A stretch of DNA of 11,028 nucleotides from Phycisphaerae bacterium (GCA_015486815.1 WFQY01000003.1:1-11028); one strand, 5' to 3'; positions 1-6,856 are shown, counted from the first letter of the stretch. Notes: generated by a model not told the origin, from the letters alone. Made by a program: numbers and translations.

Positions 1-69
1 CGCTTCTTGACCGATAAGCTCATCGAAAGTTTTACTTCGATATCTCCTTGCAAGTACAGTATAGATCAT
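1..69 (-). CDS. dnaX: DNA polymerase III subunit gamma/tau, N-terminus only (cut by window edge)
   Basis: Reading leftward from the ATG at 67-69, the first 23 codons give MIYTVLARRYRSKTFDELIG followed by QEA. This is the characteristic DnaX opening (Y-x-VLAR-[RK]-[YW]-R-x-x-x-F-[DE]-[ED]-[LV]-[IV]-GQE). DnaX forms the clamp-loader ATPase of the DNA polymerase III holoenzyme in the cytoplasm. The start is supported by an AGGAG ribosome site (complement of 76-80) six bases upstream. An in-frame ATG five codons earlier (complement of 82-84) would put that ribosome site inside the gene, so I prefer the later start. The gene begins about 30 bases downstream of the SRP RNA on the same strand, an order known from Bacillus (scr-dnaX). 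The Walker motifs lie outside the window. The identification rests on 23 residues, but they are highly diagnostic. Confidence 0.88.
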   Translation of the reverse strand, partial: MIYTVLARRYRSKTFDELIGQEA

Positions 70-97
70 AACCAGCTCCTGCATAATTTTATAAAAA

Positions 98-388
98 AAT
101 CAGCCGTGCACTCCGATTCGACAGGTCAGCCCGGCCGCAGTTTCGCAAGACCAGACCCAGGTTGATCTATGGCACCCGTCCGTATCCGGGTGGGCTGCTT
201 CCGTCAAGACCTGACCCGTTGTCCGGATCGGACGTTGCATAGGACCTGGACCCGATATGTCCTGCAAAACCGTTGGGACGAACTTACCCTGCCTGCTCGG
301 AGAATTCAGCCCCGCGTATGGCGGATTTCGGGCATCCGTCGTAAAACGGACGAGGGCACCGCTAACGCCCCGCCTAGCACGGCTGATT
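98..388 (-). ncRNA. ffs: Signal recognition particle RNA, large bacterial type with Alu domain
   Basis: The minus strand carries the SRP RNA helix 8 core, GGUCAGGUC-UUGAC-GGAAGCAGCCC (complement of 192-217). This is the Ffh M-domain binding site with symmetric and asymmetric loops. Its tetraloop reads UGAC, a URRC-type loop instead of the E. coli GGAA. The 5' part reads GCCGUGCUAGGCGGGG and continues with UUAGCGGUGCCC, which is the hallmark start of large SRP RNAs with an Alu domain (as in Bacillus and archaea). The 5' end (complement of 377-388) and 3' end (complement of 98-109) are perfect 12-base complements and close the long rod (helix 5). Length is about 283-291 nt, as expected for the large form. 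A run of seven T follows the 3' arm (complement of 93-99). The RNA pairs with Ffh to target membrane proteins co-translationally. Exact termini are not determined. Confidence 0.95.
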
Positions 389-401
389 TTTCTCTATCAT
401 T

Positions 402-407
402 ATTATA
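402..407 (-). promoter_or_regulatory. Candidate -10 box for the SRP RNA
   Basis: The minus strand reads TATAAT here, a perfect -10 hexamer. It would start transcription near 394-396, six to eight bases before the extended closing helix of the SRP RNA at 388. No convincing -35 hexamer is visible 16-18 bases upstream, so the call rests on the -10 match and its position alone. The stretch between this box and the IS relic (408-524) is AT-rich and shows no gene. Confidence 0.45.
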
Positions 408-524
408 TACTTGTAAAATAGCTAAACCCTTATTCTATAAACAAGCCCTCAAATATCAATTACTATTTTGCATGCACAAAAAGAAGCAACCATTACTAAT
501 GTCAGAAAATATTCTCGTACCCTT

Positions 525-776
525 AGAGCCTCTAACAAAAAGAAGAATTTGCCAAATGATTCCAGCATATTTTAATACAACCTATTATCATAAATGCTTC
601 ATGAATATCGGATCTGCGTTCGTAACGCACTCGCAGCCTGCGATTTTGATCAAGCCAAGCCAATGTACGTTCAACCACCCAACGGTAAACACCAAGACCA
701 CTGCCATTTTCGGTTCGTCGCCGAGCCAATATGGGTTCAATCCCTTTTGCTCTCAATTGTTAACGATGGGGTTGCG
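525..776 (-). pseudogene. Remnant of an IS5-family transposase (C-terminal part)
   Basis: The minus strand from about 756 down to the TAG at 532-534 encodes a transposase C-terminus: LRAKGIEPILARRRTENG, then YRWVVERTLAWLDQNRRLRV, then RYERRSDIHEAF. The R-W-V-V-E-R-T block carries the third acidic residue (E) of the DDE catalytic triad in the IS1031/IS427-like branch of IS5. The frame just upstream reads HR-stop-QLRAKGIEP: a TAA at 760-762 sits where CAA (Gln) would fit the family. Beyond about 776 the similarity fades, so the two catalytic aspartates and the N-terminus are gone. The stop lies in a GTTAGAGGCTCTA end sequence (about 523-535), probably the relic of a terminal inverted repeat. 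Nothing here can be functional as a transposase. Family placement is from recognised motifs, not from a search. Confidence 0.8.
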
Positions 777-870
777 AAATCCAACACGATTATCAGATCT
801 AATATAACCTTTTAACTCCTTAATTCCATGTTCATAAATAAATCCATTTAATTCCAGATAATCAATGCGA

Positions 871-2142
871 TTAATCCCAATATCCTAAGGTGCATCCGTG
901 CCAATATGCACAAAGCCACTGTACATAACTTTTACCTTGTATGCCTTGTCCAAGTTGTTTTTGATTGTCTCTTAACTGCATGTCATCCGGGTCTATATAA
1001 AATTTCATCTTCGCTGGTTCGTCAAGTGATTGTAAAATAAAAGCAGCGATATCTACCGCTTCTTTTCTGCAATAATTCAGATGTTCTGCAACCCGAACAG
1101 CAGTTGCTGCAATATGAGCCGATGCTGAGCCGCTCTTACATTTATTAACATAGCTGAACTGAGCATGATCTGCCCACTGATTCTGAGAACATCCAACTTT
1201 TTGTTTTTCAACCGGCTGCCATAAATTAGTTGGTAAATGCACTCGAAAACACCAATAGGTAAGACCATCGGTATCAGTCCCCAAATTAATTTCATATTTC
1301 CACCACTGATACAATTTATCCAGCCATTCTTCTTTACGCTCAGGCCATAAATCAACCAGACAGTAAAGGCTCTCCGCAACTAAGTGCTGAAACAATGCCG
1401 CACTTCGAATCCTATATCCCTCATGTTCGGATTTCCATGTCATAGTAGAGCGTATAGGTGCTTTATCTGCCTGATACAATTTACACAAACGCCTTGATTC
1501 TTCCTGGAAACGAAGTTCCCCGGTTATCCTGGCAGCGATTAGCATCATTGTCAAACAAACAACCGCATGTGGTTGACACGCCCAAAATACTACGCCGCTA
1601 TTAAAATAATGCCAACGGTAATCTATCTCTATCCAGAAATCTGCCCAAATTTCAATAAGATTTGAAATCCGTTTTTTTAGATTCAAAGGAGCAACTTTTG
1701 ATAATTCATAAAAACCTAAAAATAATTCAGCATACTGATCTATACTTAATTCTTTACTGGGTTTAGCTCCGTAAGGCTTGGTAAGCAAACCAGAACGAGA
1801 ATTCCTGACCTGCATTTTCTCTATTGCCTCGACAAACTGGTCTATTTCTTCAAAAATGGCATCTGAGCCTCTTTTGCCATCGCCGGCATCAACACTGCTA
1901 ACTACCTGGACCTGATAAGCAAGGCTCTTAATATAAGCACCCATTGTCATCCATGTGTCTTCGTAGTTCCACATACCCGCAAGATTATCAGTTATCCCCT
2001 CCCCCAAATCAAACCCCCGCATTTCAGCCTCTGTAAAAGGTTCATAAGTTTTCTCAGAAATCATACTGACAAGCAAGCCTTTGTCGCCGGCAAAATGTTC
2101 TCTGAAAAAAGAAATGTGCTCTTTGCTAAGTTTTTTCAGCAT
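871..2142 (-). CDS. Uncharacterised 423-residue protein, possibly an alpha/alpha-barrel fold
   Basis: I do not recognise this protein. It opens MLKKLSKEHISFFREHFAGD, has no signal peptide or transmembrane segment, and is rich in Trp, Tyr and amphipathic helical stretches (roughly residues 96-112, 134-170, 188-222, 248-286, 340-374). Helical pairs separated by aromatic loops, for example EIDYRWHYFNSG (172-183) and TDTDGLTYWCFRVHLPTNLW (289-308), resemble alpha/alpha-toroid (six-hairpin glycosidase-like) proteins, but I see no catalytic signature that fixes a function. The ATG at 2140-2142 is preceded by AGGA (complement of 2153-2156) with 10-base spacing. The gene is intact and stands alone. 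IS5 (525-776) and IS30 (2182-2282) relics flank it on the same strand, which suggests acquisition through mobile elements. By eye it has fewer CG dinucleotides than the core genes to the right. Confidence 0.75.
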   Translation of the reverse strand: MLKKLSKEHISFFREHFAGDKGLLVSMISEKTYEPFTEAEMRGFDLGEGITDNLAGMWNYEDTWMTMGAYIKSLAYQVQVVSSVDAGDGKRGSDAIFEEIDQFVEAIEKMQVRNSRSGLLTKPYGAKPSKELSIDQYAELFLGFYELSKVAPLNLKKRISNLIEIWADFWIEIDYRWHYFNSGVVFWACQPHAVVCLTMMLIAARITGELRFQEESRRLCKLYQADKAPIRSTMTWKSEHEGYRIRSAALFQHLVAESLYCLVDLWPERKEEWLDKLYQWWKYEINLGTDTDGLTYWCFRVHLPTNLWQPVEKQKVGCSQNQWADHAQFSYVNKCKSGSASAHIAATAVRVAEHLNYCRKEAVDIAAFILQSLDEPAKMKFYIDPDDMQLRDNQKQLGQGIQGKSYVQWLCAYWHGCTLGYWD

Positions 2143-2181
2143 TATTCCATATTCCTGCTTTTCGTTTATTTAAACGCGGAT

Positions 2182-2282
2182 TCAACTCCCAAGTGCAACA
2201 CGTGATGTTTTGAGCTGTGAGTTATTGCAGAGTACTTCATAGGGGGTTTTGAATCAAGGTTTTTTCTGGGTCGGTGATTCAG
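2182..2282 (-). pseudogene. Remnant of an IS30-family transposase (last ~33 codons, frameshifted)
   Basis: Read leftward, the minus strand gives LNHRPRKNL, then after restoring one base near 2254, GFKTPYEVLCNNSQLKTSRV followed by ALGS and a TGA at 2182-2184. N-x-RPRK-x-LG-[FY]-KTP-[YF]-E is the conserved C-terminal motif of IS30 transposases. A single lost G (CTTGATTC where CTTGGATTC is expected) breaks the frame. Upstream of about 2282 the family pattern is not visible, so only the tail survives. The sequence around the stop (GTTGCACTTGGGAGTTGAATC) resembles the right end of IS30-type elements. The unknown gene at 871-2142 starts 40 bases downstream. Confidence 0.78.
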
Positions 2283-2417
2283 GCGGGGTGCATGCTGTGT
2301 TTGTAGGTGAAATCTCAACAGCTATTGATTTCGAATGTTCGTAAAACCGAATTCTGTCGTTAGCGTATCAGCTATTAGCAATCGTATTCGCATTTAGGAA
2401 AAAACCAGTCTGTAATT

Positions 2418-2556
2418 GAATGTTAGTTGAATTAGCTTTGTTCTAACATTCTCAAGCGCGAAGCATGCCGTCGGTGAATATCAGAACAAGGAAATTTGCA
2501 TTAAAACAGTGGTTTTATACCTATTTAGGACATTCTAACATTCTTAAGAATGTTAG
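2418..2556. repeat. Four copies of the 9-mer CTAACATTC in alternating orientation, including a 30-bp palindrome
   Basis: GAATGTTAG occurs at 2418-2426, CTAACATTC at 2443-2451, CTAACATTC at 2535-2543 and GAATGTTAG at 2548-2556. The first two form an inverted pair with a 16-base spacer. The last two form the core of a perfect 30-bp palindrome at 2531-2560 (half-site CATTCTAACATTCTT). TTCTAACATTCT is shared exactly between 2441-2452 and 2533-2544. Every copy can pair with two others, so an RNA through here could fold in two alternative ways, and at the DNA level these could be paired protein-binding sites. I know of no named repeat family that matches. The function is unknown. Confidence 0.7.
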
Positions 2557-2640
2557 AATGAGAATTGCGGAATATAGGCGAGAAATGCAATATTCTGGCG
2601 TTTTGGGATTTTTAAGATTTCGGGCAGGTAAGATCGCTAT

Positions 2641-2715
2641 GTCGCTTCGATACATTTTTTCGCCTTCAGCGAAAAAATACTCAGCGACCGTGGTTTTCAG
2701 GCGTATAGAAACGCC
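2641..2715. repeat. Nested hairpin (2641-2688) and adjoining small hairpin (2700-2715)
   Basis: ATTTTTTCGC at 2654-2663 pairs perfectly with GCGAAAAAAT at 2669-2678 around the loop CTTCA. Outside it, GTCGCT at 2641-2646 pairs with AGCGAC at 2683-2688. A separate stem, GGCGT (2700-2704) and ACGCC (2711-2715) around ATAGAA, follows. These lie in the non-coding stretch between the IS30 relic and the histidine kinase promoter. The inner stem is AT-rich and is not a classic terminator, since no clean T-run follows a GC stem. No further features are visible in the rest of 2283-2775. Confidence 0.5.
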
Positions 2716-2775
2716 CGAACGAATACAAATCTACATGTTTTATGAGGTGCACCCAAAAAGAACAATTAGTTTCTA

Positions 2776-2804
2776 TCGACATTTGCGGCAAATGATTTTA
2801 TAGT
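2776..2804 (+). promoter_or_regulatory. Sigma70-type promoter for the histidine kinase, with an embedded palindrome
   Basis: TCGACA at 2776-2781 (5 of 6 to TTGACA) and TATAGT at 2799-2804 (5 of 6 to TATAAT) are separated by exactly 17 bases. The expected transcription start falls at about 2811-2812, on or beside the ATG of the kinase. No ribosome site precedes that ATG, so a leaderless mRNA is the simplest reading. Between the two boxes lies ATTTGC-G-GCAAAT (2781-2793), a perfect 13-bp palindrome that overlaps the last base of the -35 box and fills most of the spacer. This is a typical place for a repressor operator. The regulator is unknown. Confidence 0.6.
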
Positions 2805-2811
2805 AATATGT

Positions 2812-4434
2812 ATGGCGGACGTAGTGGAATCTAAAATTCGATCAGCGTTGACGAGTGCCCTTGCTCGTTGGCGGATATTCAATCTGTCGTTGGCAGCAAA
2901 GTGCCGACTGTTGTTCGGATTAGCTGTCCTCTTGATAATAGCGGTTGCACTTTCGATGCCTTGGTATCGAATGGAGCAGCTTGTCGAAGACCAGCATAGC
3001 AAACAGGCACAAGCAATAGCTGATGCTTTTTTGATTTTCGATGTACATCGAAAATATACCGGTCTTGCTCCGTCTCAGCTTCGATATTATTTCAGCGAGC
3101 AACAGCAGCAGGGCTATCCGCGTCCGAGACTAATAAAACTAACGGGTAAACCATCGGAACAGCCTCAGGAAGGAGATAAATTTACGCAAAATGCAATAAA
3201 ACTCTTTCGCGACGACCCGTCGGTTCAGCGTGTTTGGCGGACAGAGCGGACTCCCGAAGGTAGAAAGATAGTGCATTATCTCCAAGCTGTCAGAGTTAAG
3301 CCCGCTTGCCTCGATTGTCATCAGCAGGTCGTGCCCGGTGAGCAATATCGGCTAAATGAGCTTGTAGGTGTTATTAGCTTGGCGCTGTCAGCTGATCCTA
3401 CCGATCAACAATTACTGTGGAACAGAGCTTCAATAATAGCAGCTGTTGCGTTGGCGACACTCTGTGCGATAGCGGTCTTTTATCTTATTACTCATTGGCT
3501 TGTACTGGCGCCGATAGATCAGCTTAAACAGGCAGCAGAGCAGGTATCAAAGGGCGACCTCGATGTCCGCGTGAAAGTACAAACAGGCGACGAATTCGAA
3601 GACCTCGCAGAAACGTTCAATCAGATGCTCGATAACCTTGCGGAATCACACGAAAAATTAGAGATTATAAACAAATCGCTCGATGCCAAATTGGGCGAGC
3701 TTTCGAAAGTAAACGTAGCTCTGAATGAATCTAACAGAGTCAAGAGCGAATTTATTGCAAACGTTAGCCACGAACTGCGCACCCCGCTGAATTCAATAAT
3801 CGGGTTTGCGGAATTGATATTGAATCATCCAGCCCTCAAAGATGATCCGAAGATATCCCGTTATGCGAATAATATCCTGATGTCAGCTCGCACGCTGCTT
3901 GGCATTATCAACGAGCTTTTGGATTTAGCTAAGATAGAAGCGGGGAAGATGGAGCTTTACATCGAAAAAGTAGCTTTAAGCGATTTGTGTGAAAATTTGT
4001 ATAATCTCATAAAGCCCTTAGCTGACAATAAGCAATTGTCGTTTGATTTGTCTATCGAAGAAGACCTGCCTATAATGGATACCGATCCGGGAAAACTTCA
4101 GCAGATACTTTACAATCTCTTATCGAACGCCGTCAAATTTACACCCGAAGGTGGCAGGGTAGTTCTTCGCGCACAAGCGGTTCATCCCGAGCAGATTCGA
4201 ATCAGTGTTTCGGATACTGGTCCCGGTATTCCACCCGAGCAGCAAGAAGCGATCTTCGAAAAATTTCAGCAGGCGGACGGCTCGATTGCTCGCGAGTATG
4301 GCGGAACGGGATTGGGATTAGCTATCGCAAAAGAGCTTACAATTATACTTGGCGGAACGATAACCGTAGCTTCAAAGCCCGGCGAGGGTGCGACTTTTTC
4401 CATAACTCTGCCCATCTCGACAAAGAAAAGTTAG
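2812..4434 (+). CDS. Membrane sensor histidine kinase with CxxCH haem-type (DUF3365/Tll0287-like) sensor domain
   Basis: This is a 540-residue kinase expected to sit in the cytoplasmic membrane. In order it has a first transmembrane helix (about 32-50), an extracytoplasmic sensor region (51-200), a second transmembrane helix (about 205-228), HAMP (229-282), a coiled coil (282-310), HisKA with VSHELRTPLNSIIGFAEL (phospho-acceptor H320), and HATPase_c with N box LYNLLSNAVKF (433-443), G1 DTGPGI (468-473), F box EKFQQ and G2 GGTGLGLAI (497-505). The sensor region contains ACLDCHQ, with C166, C169 and H170 forming a CxxCH motif that can attach haem c. The preceding FDVHRKYTG and LQAVRVKPACLDCH context fits DUF3365-type domains. 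It therefore probably senses redox state or a small ligand through haem. No response regulator is adjacent. The start at 2812 is the only ATG after an in-frame stop at 2767-2769, and it lies directly at the predicted transcription start. Its stop overlaps the convergent gene by four bases. Confidence 0.93.
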   Translation: MADVVESKIRSALTSALARWRIFNLSLAAKCRLLFGLAVLLIIAVALSMPWYRMEQLVEDQHSKQAQAIADAFLIFDVHRKYTGLAPSQLRYYFSEQQQQGYPRPRLIKLTGKPSEQPQEGDKFTQNAIKLFRDDPSVQRVWRTERTPEGRKIVHYLQAVRVKPACLDCHQQVVPGEQYRLNELVGVISLALSADPTDQQLLWNRASIIAAVALATLCAIAVFYLITHWLVLAPIDQLKQAAEQVSKGDLDVRVKVQTGDEFEDLAETFNQMLDNLAESHEKLEIINKSLDAKLGELSKVNVALNESNRVKSEFIANVSHELRTPLNSIIGFAELILNHPALKDDPKISRYANNILMSARTLLGIINELLDLAKIEAGKMELYIEKVALSDLCENLYNLIKPLADNKQLSFDLSIEEDLPIMDTDPGKLQQILYNLLSNAVKFTPEGGRVVLRAQAVHPEQIRISVSDTGPGIPPEQQEAIFEKFQQADGSIAREYGGTGLGLAIAKELTIILGGTITVASKPGEGATFSITLPISTKKS

Positions 4435-5849
4435 CTGTTGATAATGCTCTTGCCTATCATATCGTTCGGTACGGGATATCCTAATTGGGTGAGTAGGCTC
4501 GGCGCAAAATCGTAAATGGAAATTTTCTTTCTGCTATGTTGATTACCGATTCCCGCACCAGCTGCAATGAACATACCATCGATATTATGGTTCGCATCAT
4601 CGGGGCCTGTGTCGTTTTCAAATGTATATATATCCGGATTGCCTACCGTCCCGACGCTACGCCAATCGAGACCGCCAAACAAAACAATCAAATCAGGCGG
4701 TGTGCCGTTAACGGTTTTGTATATATCCTTAGGACGATATACTTTCGTTCCCATCGGTTTACCCTGATGGTCTTTCATCGATTCCAATTCGTCGATTAGC
4801 TTGTTGCAAAACCGTTCGTATTCACTTTCCGGCAGTTGACCATCGGGTTCTCTGCCTTTAAGATTGATAAAGCATCTTCCGTAATATCCGCCCTCACCCC
4901 ATGCGAGAGTCTTCGACCAATCGATTTCGACATCAGCGAAGCGTGTCGGTTCGGAAGGCATATTTTTTAATGTAAGGTACCCTTTACGAATCAGCCAATC
5001 GTTAAAGCACACCCCGCCTACCATACATTTCGCACCGTGGTCGGAAACTATCCAGATAGCTGTCGTTTCCAAATCAATAAATTCCAGCAGCGATGCAATC
5101 TGATTATCGATATATTTGTAATAATCGAGAATCGCTGTCTCGAATTTATTGCCAGGCTGATAGCGATGATGTTTCGGATCCATATACTGCCAAAATCCGT
5201 GATGAATCCGATCGACGCCCATATCGACCATCCAGAACAGATCCCAATCGTACTTTTTGATGAAATGCCGAGTGAGTTCGAATCGCTGCTCCGCCATCCG
5301 ATATATCTCGCTCAAAAGCCAATCTTTTTTCTCCGTACGATATCCTTTGACATCGATGATATATTCGTTATTCGTCAGCTCGAGTACTTCATTTCTCAGC
5401 TCGGGCGGATATGTAAAGTTGCTATCGATACTTGGTGTCAAAAAGCTGCTTATCATCCAGCCATTGATTTTGCTTGGCGGATATGTCTGAGGAACGCCGA
5501 AAACAAAAGACTTTTTCCCCGATTGCCCGAGAATATCCCATATACGCGGCACTTTGACAGCTAAGTTAGTTGCGAAAATCAATTTATCGTAAGAATAATC
5601 CGCTCGATTACGAAAGCCATAGACTCCTATGGTTCCCGGATCTTTGCTCGAAGCCATCGCTGTCCACGCTGGTATGGTTATAGGCGGAATTGTGCTTTGC
5701 ATCACGCCGAAAACGCCTTGCTCGGCAAGAAATTTGATCGTTGGCAGCTGATCGTAAAATTTTTCAAACGTCAGAACAGGATCGCAGCAATCAAGCCCGA
5801 TTATCAACGCCTTTTTCGCACTAACTCGTGATGACTTTTTTAAGAACAT
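4431..5849 (-). CDS. Type I phosphodiesterase/phosphohydrolase, alkaline phosphatase superfamily
   Basis: A cytoplasmic-looking metalloenzyme of the AP superfamily, close to the predicted phosphohydrolase/phosphomutase group (COG3379-like). Numbering from the upstream TTG, the two-metal site is visible: D25 in IIGLDCCDP, nucleophile T63 in PPITIPAWTAM, D214/D218 and H222 in MVDMGVDRIHHGFW, D275-H276 in VSDHGAKC, and H426 in DDANHNIDG. The SSKDPGTIGVYGF block (72-84) and the C-terminal region PSLLTQLGYPVPNDM are typical of the family. The substrate is not predictable from sequence. It is the third gene of a minus-strand operon after nrnA. I chose the ATG at 5847-5849 because AAGAGA lies just upstream. 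A TTG at 5862-5864 overlapping the nrnA stop would add five residues (MKRDN) and imply translational coupling. The 3' end overlaps the kinase gene by four bases. Confidence 0.88.
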   Translation of the reverse strand: MFLKKSSRVSAKKALIIGLDCCDPVLTFEKFYDQLPTIKFLAEQGVFGVMQSTIPPITIPAWTAMASSKDPGTIGVYGFRNRADYSYDKLIFATNLAVKVPRIWDILGQSGKKSFVFGVPQTYPPSKINGWMISSFLTPSIDSNFTYPPELRNEVLELTNNEYIIDVKGYRTEKKDWLLSEIYRMAEQRFELTRHFIKKYDWDLFWMVDMGVDRIHHGFWQYMDPKHHRYQPGNKFETAILDYYKYIDNQIASLLEFIDLETTAIWIVSDHGAKCMVGGVCFNDWLIRKGYLTLKNMPSEPTRFADVEIDWSKTLAWGEGGYYGRCFINLKGREPDGQLPESEYERFCNKLIDELESMKDHQGKPMGTKVYRPKDIYKTVNGTPPDLIVLFGGLDWRSVGTVGNPDIYTFENDTGPDDANHNIDGMFIAAGAGIGNQHSRKKISIYDFAPSLLTQLGYPVPNDMIGKSIINS

Positions 5850-5860
5850 ATTATCTCTTT

Positions 5861-6850
5861 TCAAATAACAACCGTTTGAGAATTATTCAGATATTCAATA
5901 ACAGCGGACTTTACCCGTTCGATGACTTCATCCATTTCGCCGGTAGTAATTATACCCGCTGCTTGTGCATGTCCGCCTCCGCCCAGCGATTTTGCCAACG
6001 GCAATAAATTGACCTCATCATTCGCACGAAGATTTATTCTTATCCTGCCGGGGGCTACCTCGCTAAACAAAGCTGCTATCTTGACTTCATCTATTGAACG
6101 TGGAATACTTACCTGCTCGTCAATGTCCGCGGGCGAGGCACCGATCGAATCGAATTCATCAAGAGTTATACTGCTCCATGCGAATCTTCCGCACTCCGAT
6201 ATGTTCGTATTTTTATATATCGTCTGCATTAGCTTAAATTCACTGACAGCTAAACTTCGATATAGCTTCTGGCATACCCATCCGATGTTTGCGCCGGCGT
6301 GGGCAAGTTTGGCAGCTACGGTTAATGCTTGTTCGTCTGTCCCGTACAACGAAAACCCGCACGTATCACAATGCAAGCCAGCATAAAGTAAACTTGCCTG
6401 TTCCGACGAAAGCGAAATTCCCATCGACTCGAGCAATAGATATATCATCTGAGCGGTAGAACGAGCCTGCGAATCGACCCAATTATATCTGCCAAACAAT
6501 TCATTTCCGAGATGATGGTCGATATTGCATATTGGCTCATCGGGCAGTGAAAATTCTTTTGGCAGATTGATTCTGCTTCGCAGTGCGGTATCGAGCACGA
6601 TTATCAAATCACAATGTGCGGAATTTAGCTCGCTGAGATCGGCAGGCGTAATTTTCGGAATAACGTCGAGCAAAAATCCGAATTTTCTGCTGACGGATTT
6701 TATAGGCAAAACAAGCTTCGCCTGCTTGCCTAAACCGCACAATACGGAAGTCATAACGATAAGCGTAGAAATACAATCAGCGTCGGGATTGATATGCCCT
6801 GCTATCAACGGGGCATTACTCTTTTCTATAGCAGTTCGTACACTATCCAT
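5861..6850 (-). CDS. nrnA: DHH/DHHA1 phosphoesterase, NrnA-like nanoRNase / pAp phosphatase
   Basis: At 329 residues this has the usual NrnA length and all the expected motifs: GHINPDADCIS (18-28; H19, D23, D25), VLDTA (D87), NIDHH (DHH at 111-113), HCDTCGF (D162) and the DHHA1 nucleotide-binding loop GGGGHAQAAG (290-299). Such enzymes degrade 2-5-nt RNA oligomers, and often pGpG, to mononucleotides. They also hydrolyse pAp from sulfur assimilation, using Mn2+ in the cytoplasm. The ATG at 6848-6850 has no clear ribosome site and lies six bases after the lipoprotein stop, so translation is probably coupled. The downstream phosphodiesterase starts within 12 bases of its stop or overlaps it. It could instead be another DHH-family oligonucleotidase, but NrnA is the best fit. 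Confidence 0.92.
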   Translation of the reverse strand: MDSVRTAIEKSNAPLIAGHINPDADCISTLIVMTSVLCGLGKQAKLVLPIKSVSRKFGFLLDVIPKITPADLSELNSAHCDLIIVLDTALRSRINLPKEFSLPDEPICNIDHHLGNELFGRYNWVDSQARSTAQMIYLLLESMGISLSSEQASLLYAGLHCDTCGFSLYGTDEQALTVAAKLAHAGANIGWVCQKLYRSLAVSEFKLMQTIYKNTNISECGRFAWSSITLDEFDSIGASPADIDEQVSIPRSIDEVKIAALFSEVAPGRIRINLRANDEVNLLPLAKSLGGGGHAQAAGIITTGEMDEVIERVKSAVIEYLNNSQTVVI

Positions 6851-6856
6851 AATTGC

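Noticed and set aside
169..807. 212-codon open frame on the plus strand
   Set aside because: It runs antisense over the SRP RNA and the IS5 relic, its protein resembles nothing known, and the minus-strand RNA explains the sequence.
780..870. Open minus-strand frame reading RIDYLELNGFIYEHGIKELK and onward
   Set aside because: It begins inside the 3' end of the 871-2142 gene in another frame, has no start signal and matches no family. It is likely chance.
871..2282. Composite transposon made of matching IS copies
   Set aside because: The two flanking relics belong to different families (IS5 and IS30) and both are truncated, so they are not a matched pair.
2465..2803. 112-codon plus-strand open frame before the kinase
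   Set aside because: It has no ribosome site, crosses the 30-bp palindrome and the nested hairpin, and its product is low in recognisable pattern. A real small gene cannot be fully excluded.
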